A stretch of DNA of 64,000 bases from Agrostemma githago (taxonomy: Eukaryota; Streptophyta; Magnoliopsida; Caryophyllales; Caryophyllaceae): NCBI GenBank assembly GCA_958450325.1, contig OY288259.1, positions 61,964,987-62,028,986 on the forward strand, read 5' to 3'. Shown in pieces: positions 44,136-55,432 of the stretch. How positions within the stretch are numbered: the stretch's first letter is position 1; every line of letters begins with the position of its first letter. Under the pieces are notes generated by a model. It did not search any database. It was not told the DNA's origin and saw only the letters and a list, made by a program, of their open reading frames with translations. Both the position numbers and the translations under genes were made by a program.

Positions 44136-45240
44136 GTGTTTCGTTGGAAAATTAAAAATAAAAATAATCGACAAATGAACGAAACGGATTTAATAAAGTT
44201 TATCGAAATAATTTGCTTCGAACAACTGAAATAAATACCGTTGTAATATCATGATATTAAGAAAATCGGTTGTAATTATGTAAATATAATACGGAGTATA
44301 TCTTTTAACGAGAAAACACCAACATATACGTGTGATTTAAAATACGTGTTTCGTTGGAATATCAAAAATAAAATTAGTCGACGAACTAATGAATTGGATT
44401 TAATACCAAAATAATTTGCACCGAGCAACTGTAATAAATACCGTTGTAATATCACGATATTTAGATTTATTGTAAGAAAATCGGTTGTAATTCTGTAAAT
44501 ATAATACGGATTATATCTATATATTTTAACGAGAAAACACCAACATATACGTGTTTCGTTGGAATATTAAAAATAAAATTAGTAGACGAACGAACGAATT
44601 GGATTTAATAAATTGTACCGGAATAGTTTGCGCCGAATAACTGAAATAAATACCGTTGTAATATCACGATATTTAGATTTATTGTACAAAGTAAGAAAAT
44701 CTGCTTTAATTCTGTATATATAATATATATAATATGAGTATATCTTTTAACGAGAAAACACCAACATATACGCGTGATTAAAAATACGTGTTTCGTTGGA
44801 AAATTAAAAATAAAATTAGTCGACGAACGAACGAAATGGATTTAATAAACTTTACCGAAATAATTTACACCGAACAACTGAAATAAATACCGTTGTAATA
44901 TCACGAAATAAATACCGTTGTTATTGTACAAAGTAAGAAAATCTGCTTTAATTCTGTATATATAATAGGGAGTATATCTTTTAACGAGAAAACACCAACA
45001 TATACGCGTGATTAAAAATACGTGTGTCGTTGGAAAATTAAAATAAAAATAGTCGACGAACGAATCGCATTTAATAAACTTTACTGAAATAATTTGCACC
45101 GAACAACTGAAATAAATACTGCGATTTTTTGTGTTAGACTTATTATAAGAAAATCCGTTGTAATTTAATTCTGTAAATATAATACGAAGTATTTTTTAAC
45201 GAGAAAACACCAACATATATGCCTATATGAGTCGAAAACT
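44136..45240. repeat. Tandem repeat, ~210-235 bp unit, five copies
   Basis: Units begin cgtgtttcgttggaa near 44137, 44347, 44551, 44790 and 45023 (the last with cgtgtgtcg) and share agtcgacgaacgaac, ataaataccgttgtaatatc and aacgagaaaacaccaacata. It begins right upstream of the PTB first exon. Several units contain or border ATACGGAGTAT. Confidence 0.85.
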
Positions 45241-46103
45241 ATAATAAACGGAGTACTAATTAAAGACTGAACGTGTAAATTGATAGAGTTATCGGCTTAA
45301 CGTTATCTATTTATGAGATTAATTCTAATCACTCGTAGTTAGGATTATTAGATTCGATTATTTTCATATCGAACCAATTAAATTCATCCTTATTCTGTAT
45401 ATTTAAGTTAACTTTAGCCTCGTTAATCGTATTTTAATTTAGTCCAGCGTTGTTTTATTTTATTTTTTTGGTTTAACGAAGCGCACTTAATTAGTCGCAT
45501 TGCAATATATGATGGTGATTCGAACCGGAGATTTATTGTTCAGGATACCTAGTCTTAACTACTAACATCTTCAGTTAGTTCTTCAATGTTATTAAGAACA
45601 AGGCATTAGCACTACTCGGGGGTCGGGGCTTTAGAGATGAAAATCTCGGTTGGATGTGCATTGTATTGCATTTATTTAGAGGTGCTCGATCGCAATATTT
45701 CATTTTATCGAGTGCTTGGTTAACTTCGTTTGGAACATAATTCCAAGGTTCGAGGTTACCTCTTGAATCTCATACTTTAGTCCTACTCGTGATTCTAACT
45801 CCATTCTCCAACGTACAATATGCTTTTATTGGCGACAAACATTGTCGCAATAGACAAAAATGGTCGAGAAGATCGGCCTATATGACCGATCGATCACCAA
45901 CAACATAACCAACGACAATATTATGCTTCGGTACTCTAGACCAATGTATCGTATTTTGTTCTTCGAACATCTCCGAGATTTCATGTATTATCCTAGCGAA
46001 TGGTGGCGAAAAACACCATAGCTAGATCGAAAATTTCACAATCACCGAAAATTCAAACAAAAGTTTTCTTCACTAGAGAATGAAGAACAATCGATATAAC
46101 TAC
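45241..46103. other. Spacer, no gene recognised
   Basis: Near 45520 the minus strand reads ccggttcgaatcaccatc, a B-box-like tRNA promoter word, but no tRNA fold or SINE end could be defined. Remaining sequence has no gene; the 3' UTR of the next gene probably occupies the last part. Confidence 0.4.
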
Positions 46104-49100
46104 TTAGGTATTACCAACTAGGACATCTTTGTAAGGGGTCGACCCAACCGGCACCCTCATCTCGGGTACTACTTGTCGCTTCCGACTAGAAAGAAAGTCC
46201 TCGTCGACTAGAGGCATTTGGCCTTCTCTTACTCTCATTAACCTCTCTTGCGCGCCTCCTCGTAGTTTTTCTAAGCGTAGTCCGTCGATTTGTTGCATCT
46301 TGAACACCTTCACCACGTTCGTTAACCCTCCAATGAACAAGAATATGCTCCCACAAATTCCTAACCACGTCCATGTCGTACCCTACATTTGTTACACGAT
46401 AATACATTAGCTTCTCGTAGTCGTATACTCGTATATGATACTATAATACTAGACTCAAAGGTCAGGTTAGGGTCAGAAATAGTTTCGAACATCTAATTTA
46501 TTTTTTTAATGCGCTCGTTAAGTCAAAAAATATTTTAATAAATTCTCGTTGACCCAGCTGGTCAAACAAGTCAAGTAGGGTTTCGATCCAAATCCAAAAT
46601 TAAGATCGTGGGTCGGAAAAAAGGGTCCATGACCCTAAATGGGTGAGGCGGGTCGGGTTGGGTCGAGTTAGAGTGACATTAACATAACAAAGCGACAAAG
46701 CAAGGAACGAGGTGGAGGGAGCGAGAAAGTGACTTACGAGCAACATAAGGCCGTGTCGATCATACCAACCGGTTTGATCGTTTCTATTAAAGATAGCACC
46801 GACGGTAAAGAGTAAGCTTCCTAGCAAAAAGGGAATATGAACACTCTCTTGAAGTATTTGAACATGTCCATCGGATCTTTCGTAAATTTGGCAAGCGTTG
46901 TGTATTGAGCCAATCAACCATAGTATTGGCCCGGCAATGATCAAATTCAAGGCGTGGTTTTCAAGGTTGTATCCGATGCCTTTCTCTTCCTGCAAGTAAG
47001 TATCAATAAGGGCGACGACTTATCGAGGAAAAGCGTGAGCCAAGAATTGAGACAAAAACACGACTTATATTAGGCATGACACGACACGTTTGGACAGCCT
47101 CAAATGCAAAGAAATAAGCTTAAGGTCGAGGGATTGACTATCAATATATATAGAGTTCCTCCGTTCACAAATTAAATTATTGTCCTGTTTCAATAAAATA
47201 CTACTCGCATGTATAATATATTCATGAAATGAGGCAATAAATTATGACTAATGACCGGAAGATTAAATGATTAATTATCTATATTAAGATTAATATCCAA
47301 TAATATTTAAACAATCCGTTGTAGTCTAGTTGGTTAGGATACTCGGCTCTCACCCGAGAGACCCGGGTTCAAGTCCCGGCAACGGAATTTTTTTTTCCTT
47401 TTTTTTTCATCCATCATTTTTTCTACCTCACTTTTCGGGTCTAAGAAGAGTCACGAGAGCGATTATAATGTTGATGCTTAGACCTACGAGGGCGATTATA
47501 ATGCTGACGTGTCAACTCAAACAACACCAATAATATTACTTTCTCGTGATCCTACCAACTAAACTAGTTAACATCAACATTATAATCTTAACCTTAAGAA
47601 GGGCGATTATAGTGCCCTCACTTTTTGGGTCTAAGAAGAGTCAAGAGGGCGATTATAATGCTTATAATGCTGACGTGTCGACTCAAACAACACCAATAAC
47701 ACCATTCTCGTGCTCCTACCAACTAAACTAGTTGACATCAACGTTATAATCTTAACATTAACGAGGGCTATTATAATCAATGCCCTCATTTCCTGGGTCT
47801 AAGAAAAGTCACGAGGACGATTATAATGCTGTCGTGTCGATTCAAACAACCGTGATCCTACCCACTAAACTAGTTGACATCAGCATTATAATCCCAACCT
47901 TAACAATCCTTAACGATCTTAAGACAAATATATCTGTTACAAGGAACTAAAAAAAACCATAATAGCCTAACCTAACAAACCATATCATCATAAAACAAAC
48001 ATTAATGTAAAACCGTCTCATATCAGTCAAACAACATTGATATTAATACCACTCTCTCGTGATCTTACCGACTAAACTAGTTGACATCAGCACTATAATC
48101 CTAACCTAACGATCATAAGACAGAATGACAGATATATCTGTTAGAACGAAGAAACCAAAAAAAACCATAACCTAACAAATCATTACTCAAAAGACTGAAT
48201 TAAACTAGTTGACATCTGCATTATAATCCCAACCTTAACAATCCTTAACGATCTTAAGACAAATATATCTGTTACAAGGAACCAAAAAAAAACCATAATA
48301 GCCTAACCTAACAAACCATATCATCATAAAACAAAAATTACCGTAAAACCGTCTCATATCAGTCAAACAACATTGATATTAATACCACTCTCTCGTGATC
48401 TTACCGACTAAACTAGTTGACATCAGCACTATAATCCTAACCTAACGATCATAAGACAGAATGACAGATATATCTGTTACAACGAAGAAACCAAAAAAAA
48501 CCATAACCTAACAAATCATTACTCAAAGACAGAATAAATTACCGTAAAACCGTCTCATATCAGTCAAACAACATTGATAATACCACTCTCTCGTGATCTT
48601 ACCGACTAAACTAGTTGATATCAGCACTATAATCCTAACCTAACGATCATAAGACAGAATGACAGATATATCTGTTACAACGAACAAACCAAAAAAAAAC
48701 CATAACCTAACAAATCATTACTCAAAGACAGAATAAATTACCGTAAAACCGTCTCATATCAGTCAAACAACATTGATAATACCACTCTCTCGTGATCTTA
48801 CCGACTAAACTAGTTGACATCAGCACTATAATCCTAACCTAACGATCATAAGACAGAATGACAGATATATCTGTTACAACGAACAAACCAAAAAAAACCA
48901 TAACCTAACAAATCATTACTCAAAGACAGAATAAATTACCGTAAAACCGTCTCATAATAAAAACCCTTACCAGAATGAAGAGAAACAAAATCCCCAAAAA
49001 GGAAAGAACACAACCCAAAGATTGAACAAAAGGAACAGCAAATTCAACAAGAGCAAGTTGATTATCAAACTCCATCATCCCAAATCGATAATCAAACCCA

Positions 49101-49327
49101 GAAAGATGAGCCAATAGATCATGAACATTAACAATAAACATCAATCCAATCCCAATAAGTAAAATCACGAGCCCAGATTTAGGTTCTTTTGAGAATTGGG
49201 CTAAAAAACCCATTAATAATACCACTGTTGCGAATAGGTATAGCCCTGCGTTCATGTATTCGGCCCGTTTTCTTGATTGGTTTGGCCCGTATTGTCTCAT
49301 TTCTCTTGCACTTGCTAGTTTCACCAT
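46104..49327 (-). CDS. Plant-specific six-span integral membrane protein of unknown function
   Basis: Exons 49327-48971, 46989-46738 and 46382-46104 (all phase 0, GT-AG) encode 295 residues. The N terminus MVKLASAREMRQYGP and the segments AEYMNAGLYLFATVVLLMGF, NVHDLLAHLSG and HIPFLLGSLLFTVGAIFNRN belong to a conserved uncharacterised land-plant membrane family, as I recall it. About six membrane helices are visible, near 27-46, 51-72, 97-119, 133-151, 172-191 and 206-226, followed by a charged C-terminal tail (VVKVFKMQQIDGLRLEKLRG). No catalytic motif is seen, so no function is assigned. Intron 1 is 1.98 kb and contains a tRNA gene on the opposite strand and two tandem-repeat fields. Confidence 0.85.
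47315..47386 (+). tRNA. tRNA-Glu (anticodon CTC)
   Basis: A 72-nt cloverleaf: acceptor stem TCCGTTG paired with CAACGGA, D arm with AGTCTAGTTGGTTAGGAT (A-box), anticodon stem CTCGG/CCGAG around loop CTCTCAC with CTC at positions 34-36, and T arm CCGGGTTCAAGTCCCGG (B-box). No intron; CCA is not encoded, as expected for a nuclear gene. It lies inside intron 1 of the membrane-protein gene, on the opposite strand. Confidence 0.97.
47388..47396 (+). terminator. RNA polymerase III terminator of the tRNA-Glu gene
   Basis: A run of nine T starts two bases after the tRNA 3' end, followed by a second T-run. T-runs of four or more end Pol III transcription. Confidence 0.85.
47437..47905. repeat. Tandem repeat, ~180 bp unit, about three copies, downstream of the tRNA
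   Basis: Shared words are gggcgattataatgct, gacgtgtcaactcaaacaac, gtgatcctaccaactaaac and tagttgacatcaacattata. Copies start near 47437, 47621 and 47786. The word actagttgacatcagcatta also occurs in the following array, so the two fields are related. Confidence 0.7.
47906..48955. repeat. Tandem repeat, ~198 bp higher-identity units, in intron 1 of the membrane-protein gene
   Basis: The stretch taaaaccgtctcatatcagt recurs near 48008, 48344, 48544 and 48742 and starts again near 48941, each followed by caaacaacattgat, ctctctcgtgatcttaccga, aagacagaatgacagatata and aaccataacctaacaaatca. The last three units look almost identical, suggesting recent expansion. The array ends within ~15 bases of exon 1's splice donor. 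Confidence 0.9.
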
Positions 49328-49506
49328 TTTTCTGGGTTTTTAATTGTGATTAATTTGATTAATTGTGATTAAGGGGTGATTAAGGTGTGATTAAGATGTG
49401 GTTTTAGGTTAAATATGGAGATTTGAGAGGATGAAGAAGAGGAAGAGGAAGAAGAATTGGTCAGAAAATAGAGTGGAAGTGAGATGAGGTGATGATACGT
49501 GTCTTC

Positions 49507-50960
49507 ATGCATGGGAGTTTTTGTTGATTCGACTAGTTTGTCGACACGTGTCGTTGTAATAATTGTGTTATTGTGATGGTTGAAGAATTAGAAGACGGTT
49601 TTACATAAAAATATTGTAAGTAATAAGTACGTTATGTAACAGAATACGTTATTCACGAAAAAGTAAGTATGATACGTAAGAGGTCGTTTTTCGTTAAGTT
49701 TGTGAGAGACGCAGGTAGAAACGTGGGAGTTTTTGTTGATTCGATCAACTAGTTTGTCGATACGTGTCGTTGTAATAATTGTGTTATTGTGATGGTTGAA
49801 GACTTAGAAGACGGTTTTACGTAAAAATATTGTAAGTAATAAGTACGTTATGTAACAGAATACGTTATTCACGAAAAAGTAAGTATAGTAAGAGGTCGTC
49901 TTTCGTTAAGTTAGTGAGAAACGTATGTAGGTAGAGACGTGTGAGTTTTTTGTTGATTCGACTAGTTTGTCGACACGTGTCGTTGCAATAATTGTGGTAT
50001 TGAGATTGTTGGGAGACGGTTTTACGTAAAAATATTGTATAATTGAGTGGTGTATGTAACCGAACATGTTATTCACGAAAGATGGAAAGAACATATGTTA
50101 GTTGTTAGAGATCGTTTTTCGTTAAGATAGTGAGGTTGCATGTGAGGGGTGTAGCCAGGCAGATAAAGAAAACCGAGATTAATTAGTACTCCGTAGGATT
50201 CAACATTACGTGGGAGGTCTCTCATTTAACGCTAATTAGATATCGTCACTTAGCTTATAATAAGTTTTTGCGTTAGAACACGCTATTCACGAACAACGGA
50301 AAGAGTATGCAGGTCTTGTGAGATATCGTTTTTCGCTAATTAAGATAATGAGGTTGTGAGTGGTACGGTGTAGCCAGGTAATAGACCAATAAAAACAAGA
50401 TTAGTAGTATTCATCATTATGTGGGAGGTCTCTCATTAAAGCTAATTAGAGATAGTCTTTTATAAATTTTTGTGTTAGAGGATGCTATTCACGAACAACG
50501 GGAAATGTAGGTCTAAAAACGAGATTAGTAGGTGTTGAGTCATTCGCAGCAGGTTAATAGAACAAGTGCAAGAGATCGGCACATAACTAAGTGATGATGT
50601 TCTATCCTAAAACCAACTGATAATAGGAGGAGTAACCCACTAGGTTATAAACTAGTCTTTCACTCTAATTCTACCGATGCGAGACAATGTCCCTTCACGC
50701 ACATGGGGAGAGACCTCAACAGTAGGATTCATCATTATGTGGAAGTCTCTCATTAACGCTATTTAGAGATCGTATGTCTTATAAGTTTTTGTGTTAAAAC
50801 ATGTTATTCACGAACAGTGGAAAGAGTAGGTCAGGCCTTGATACCTTGTTAGAGATCGTATTTCGCTAAGATAGTGAGGTTGTGAAGGGTTTATATAGCT
50901 AGTATAGGTAGATCACAAATAAAAACGAGATTAAATAGTACTCCGTAGTAATAATGAACA
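49507..50960. repeat. Tandem repeat, ~215 bp unit, three clear copies then decayed ones
   Basis: Copies near 49507, 49724 and 49938 share gtttttgttgattcga, gtttgtcgacacgtgtcgtt and agacggttttacgtaaaaat. From about 50100 to 50960 related but diverged pieces continue (acgctattcacgaacaacgg, aggtctctcatt). It starts about 180 bp upstream of the membrane-protein gene start and thus fills its promoter side. Confidence 0.75.
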
Positions 50961-51434
50961 CGACCTCGACGAGCAATAACCCTATAAAACTCTATTCGAT
51001 ATGAACCACGACTGTACTGAACAAGTCAAACATAATACAGTAGAACCAAATTAAACTGAATGACTCTGAAGTGATGAGTGAGATAAGCACACCGAACATA
51101 AATGAATTGGACTGAATGGAGTTGCACTTAACTAACTAGCCTAGACAAGTTAATCTCCACAATCTAACCACATTTTCCTACGATGTACATCTGACTTGAT
51201 CGTTATAATTTTATCGTGAATATATCTGTTTTAAGAGAGGTGAAGAGTCGATCAAAATACGATTTTAAGAGAGAATCTAAGTTTGAATTTGAATTAATTA
51301 AAAACCCACTAGTGTTTTGTGAATAGAAACAACTAATTAATGTGTAATCTTTGCCAATCATGTGAGGATTATGTGCCCTTGTAGTTCAACATCTTGATTC
51401 TTGAGACTTGAGACCTTTTATTTTTGTTATTAAC

Positions 51435-51435
<1 letters not shown>
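50961..51435. other. Spacer, no gene recognised
   Basis: AT-rich sequence with iterated aactgaatga/aattggactgaatgg words near 51050-51130. No gene or element borders recognised. Confidence 0.4.
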
Positions 51436-51493
<58 letters not shown>

Positions 51494-51494
51494 G
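51436..51494. repeat. (TTA)n microsatellite
   Basis: About nineteen uninterrupted TTA units. Confidence 0.95.
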
Positions 51495-51664
51495 GCTACG
51501 TATGTTAGGTCGACGTAATCAAGGGGTTTCATGCTTATGTCATTTTATTTATCAAAATGAGGCATACAATTAAATACTAATAAAAATAAAAATAAAAAAT
51601 TAACTAATTCCATGTGAGAGGTCTCCTAATAAATTTATTGTGATACCGTCTCAAGAATTTGTGT

Positions 51665-51703
51665 ATTTAGTCTATGTTTTGTGTCACAAAACATAGACTA
51701 AAT
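51665..51703. other. Perfect 19-bp inverted repeat with one-base spacer
   Basis: The arm ATTTAGTCTATGTTTTGTG (51665-51683) is followed by T and its exact reverse complement (51685-51703). It is too short-looped for a typical hairpin RNA gene and no target duplication was recognised, so its nature is open. Confidence 0.8.
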
Positions 51704-52640
51704 AAGAAGAAAATGATAAATACAGAGTACAAATTTAGGTCTGCATCAAAGAGATTAAAAGAATAATAAATTCTTATTATTTATCTTAATTGCATCATGT
51801 GTAATTTATTTTTTAATTTTCAAGTTTATATGATAATAATATAAATGTTTAAATACAACTCCAAATATGGTATTTTAATTAACATAATCCATTAATCCTA
51901 AAAGACTTTCTATATAAAAAAGTATATTTAAATGACTTTCAAACCCTAAATATAAAATGAGTATATATTCATTGACATTAAGATTTCCAATAAATGACAT
52001 AGTCATCATCCATTCAATGTTTTTAATTTTTTTGAGAGGGTTTGTTTAATTTATTTTAATAATTCAACATGACTACTAGTAGCTAATATTATTAGAAGTC
52101 TCAATGTGAAATGAAAGGCTAATAATTGTTGAAAGACTAATTCATTTTTAATCCTAAATCAAATATGCAATTAAAGGTTAATTATTTTGATGCTGATGAG
52201 GTTCGAATTATCACAAATTCACAGATCATATGTAACATTTTTCATGACTTTACCAATTACTACGGTTGTACTAGGGAAAATAGTACTACCTATGGTATGT
52301 ACTATGAAGTAGCTATTATCGTAAATTTTAGTTACAGTTTTTGTAACATGTACCAACTTGATACACGTTAATACCTTAATTATGAAAAAATTAACAATTA
52401 TGTTAGAAAAACCGATAAATATAATAAATTAATAATACCTTCAAAATTCCAACTTTCATGGTTGACATTCATGACATCCTAGATTCTTTTCTTCTATCTC
52501 AACCCTACAAAATTATCTCAATTTTTTTTTTGTGAGGAATAATTATTTATTTTGTTCATTTTATCATCTAAAATTTGAAATTTATTATCTCATTTTATTA
52601 TTAAAATTAATTACATAATATTATTCCAAGTACATACAAA
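51704..52640 (+). other. Upstream region of the WRKY gene
   Basis: Strongly AT-rich. A frame at 52165-52371 has no recognisable domain. No W-box (TTGAC) cluster was evident, though single TTGACATTC and CATTGACAT words occur at 52462 and 51971. Confidence 0.45.
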
Positions 52641-54710
52641 ATGGAAAAAAATGGATTATTAGTGAATGAGCTTGTAGAAGGAAGAGATCTCACTAAGCAA
52701 CTTTACTTGATTCTACTTGATAATGCATCATCATCATCATCATCTTCTTCACAAAATGAATCAAATTGTTTGAATGTTGCACAAAAGATTTTATCAAAAA
52801 TTGAAAGTTCAATTACATTTTTGAGACATGATGATCAATTGGAGAAAGGGAATAATGGAAGCCCTAAAAGTTCTTGCTCTCAAGAGAACTTCATCAAAGA
52901 TTCAACTCAATGCAATAAAGTTGTTTTAGGAAAAAGGTATATTATTCGATCTTCTATACTTAATCTCGGTAGGTGTCGATTATGATGCAGACCAGATATG
53001 TATCATCTCTTATGACCTGATCACGATTTGTTAGTGTCGTACAAGTTATAGGCCAATGTGGGGTCAGAAGGGTCAGATGTATGCAACCTTAGTTTATATA
53101 TACAACATTCATAAACTGAATCAAGTGCATATATAGGAATTTTGATTCATAATAATACATCTAAAATCATGGAAAAATTATATAAAATAATATATGTTGT
53201 AATTTGAATTGATTAAAGTAGCACAAGGCCTCGAATATATGCGAAATATTCTCAATTTAACTTCTGATTTTCGAGTGCGTGAATACTAAATACGAAGTGT
53301 ATATATATATAATTTGTAATACCATCGATTAGTAAAATTCGTTAAAGGTGTACGTCCAATTCTTGTAGTCGTAAGTGTCTAAGAACAAGATCAGATTTAA
53401 CTCAAATGGTAAGAGTTTTATTAATTCAGCCATAAAATTAGAGGTTTATTTGAATCTTAATTACCAGCGACATAATACGTAATTAGACTCGTATTTGAAC
53501 TTAATTTTGGGCATTAAATGTGGTGCCCTTTTTGTATTACAGAAAAGCAATTCCTCGACACACATACAAAGTAGAAGGTTGTCCTAAAAGTGGACTTGAA
53601 GGACCAATTGAAGATGGTTTTAGTTGGAGAAAGTATGGACAAAAGGACATCCATAGAGCCAAATATCCTAGGTAAATCATACTCATTCATATAATCCAAC
53701 TCTCGCAATACATAGTTTACGTTTACTTTATACCAGAAAATCAACAAAACGACAAATTTATCAACTATTCTTTCTATATCTGGTTAGATCACTTGTTTTA
53801 ATCTCGTAAACTTATCCAATAATGCAGAAAGTGTATGTAAAACTGTTACCTGAAACACTTATAAAGAAAGGGTAAATTATAGGACATATATTAGATGGAG
53901 TATCTATCATCTGTATATAGATGTCAGTTGTCACTGATCAATCTCACCCTAGTAAACTTATCCAATGCAGAAAGTGTATGTAAAACCGTTAACTGAAACA
54001 CTTACAAAGAAAGAGCACGAGTAAATTATTGACCAGACTTGGACAGATCAGAGAGAGTATCTATAATCTATTCATCTGTATATAAATGACACTGATCAAT
54101 CTCGCCCTACTTCGGGGAATAGTCCTTTAAATAGTATCGAGTATTATTTGTAATCTCGTACTCTGTCACTTTTTACAATCAACATGATTACAGAGGAGGG
54201 TACTGTTAATTAGACTTATGACTTGAATCTGTTTTGATTGTTTCTTCAAACGACAATCACTCATTGTGCTTGTGGATGTAGTTAATTATTAATATATAAC
54301 ACATCGTTATTAGTGAATCACGTAAATCTAACTCTGTATACAATGACTCAAGCAGGGCATATTTCAGGTGCACTCGAAGAGGAGAAGGTTGTATTGCTAC
54401 TAAACAAGTTCAAAGAAATGAGCACGACCCGACCTATTTCCAAGTTAGTTACCGAAGCAAACATACATGTTACCAAGCCATACCTAACCCTAACCCTAAC
54501 CCCAAACCAAAATCCGAACCTAACAACGCCTCGCCACTAGAAACTCTTTGGTGTTTCCAAACCAATGCTACTACTCGATCAACTAATAATAATAACAACA
54601 ACGACAACAACAACAATAATAATAATTTATTTTCTTCCTCCGAATTTCTGTTCGATCAAGGTGAGATTGACCATGATTTTAATTTTGATAACACACATTT
54701 TTTTACATAA
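52641..54710 (+). CDS. WRKY transcription factor, group III-like, with a C-X6-C zinc loop
   Basis: Exons 52641-52936, 53543-53671 and 54356-54710 (phases 2 and 2, GT-AG) encode 259 residues. The N terminus NELVEGRDLTKQLYLILLD matches group III WRKYs of the WRKY41/46/53 type. The DNA-binding domain has WRKYGQK at 127-133 followed by DIHRAKYPR. The zinc ligands are Cys147, Cys154, His178 and Cys180: C-X6-C-X23-H-X-C, one residue short of the usual C-X7-C of group III. The C-terminal part is Pro/Asn-rich, then acidic (LFSSSEFLFDQGEIDHDFNF), a likely activation region. It should bind W-box promoters in the nucleus, in defence or senescence. Exon 3 is easily missed because a different frame is open over its first half. 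A W-box-binding test would show whether the short loop still works. Confidence 0.9.
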
Positions 54711-55432
54711 TTCTGGTTAATTATTATTATTTTCGTCTCAGTCATTTGTATGACTTTTATTCGTATATTATTTGTGATTTTTTTAATTAAATGTAAACAA
54801 ATGACTAGTTTGAAGGGTATAATATTTTTTTGAAAGGGATTATAACATGAGATTATTTTTGTCTTAATGTGACTTGAGTGTTTTAAGTTAATTTATGACT
54901 TTATTAATTAGTTGTATTAATTCATCCTCATAATTTGTAATTTTTTTTCATCTATATATTTTGTTTAATTTATTTCATTAGAACGATAACAATTCCTGAA
55001 TTATGTTTTAATTTTATCGTATTCATTCCTGATATGTACTTTGTATCGTTTATATATGTGACCCAATGAGTCATATCTGTTTATTAATTCTATACGAGTC
55101 CTTAAAATGTTTTTTCATACTCGGCTCAAAAGTCGATTTTGGCAAAACAAAAATCAAATTTATTGCTACACAAATGAAAACTATGACAAGTCAATATGTA
55201 CCATGTACAACAAAACTTACAAAAGTAAATAAATGACAATTTCTTCCTTCTCTCTAATTTATTTTTTTGCAGAATAAAGACAGATATAGCAGAATTATGT
55301 TCATTTCATTAATTGATATGAGTATCTCATATTTAAATTTATTCCCTTGAGTTATTATGGATATTATATATATAAAATGTACTAAGAGCTTGATTTTATT
55401 TTTTAAAACTAATTATTATTATAACGATTTTT
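54711..55432. other. Spacer between convergent WRKY and SPCH genes
   Basis: Very AT-rich, containing both 3' UTRs. No other gene recognised. Confidence 0.5.

Noticed and set aside
47330..47533. Small frame starting inside the tRNA gene
   Set aside because: Starts inside a clear tRNA-Glu cloverleaf and continues into tandem repeat.
52641..54540. WRKY gene first judged a pseudogene with a truncated zinc finger
   Set aside because: An acceptor at 54355 restores frame and gives complete Cys and His ligands and an acidic C terminus; the misleading frame at 54313-54540 is a shadow.
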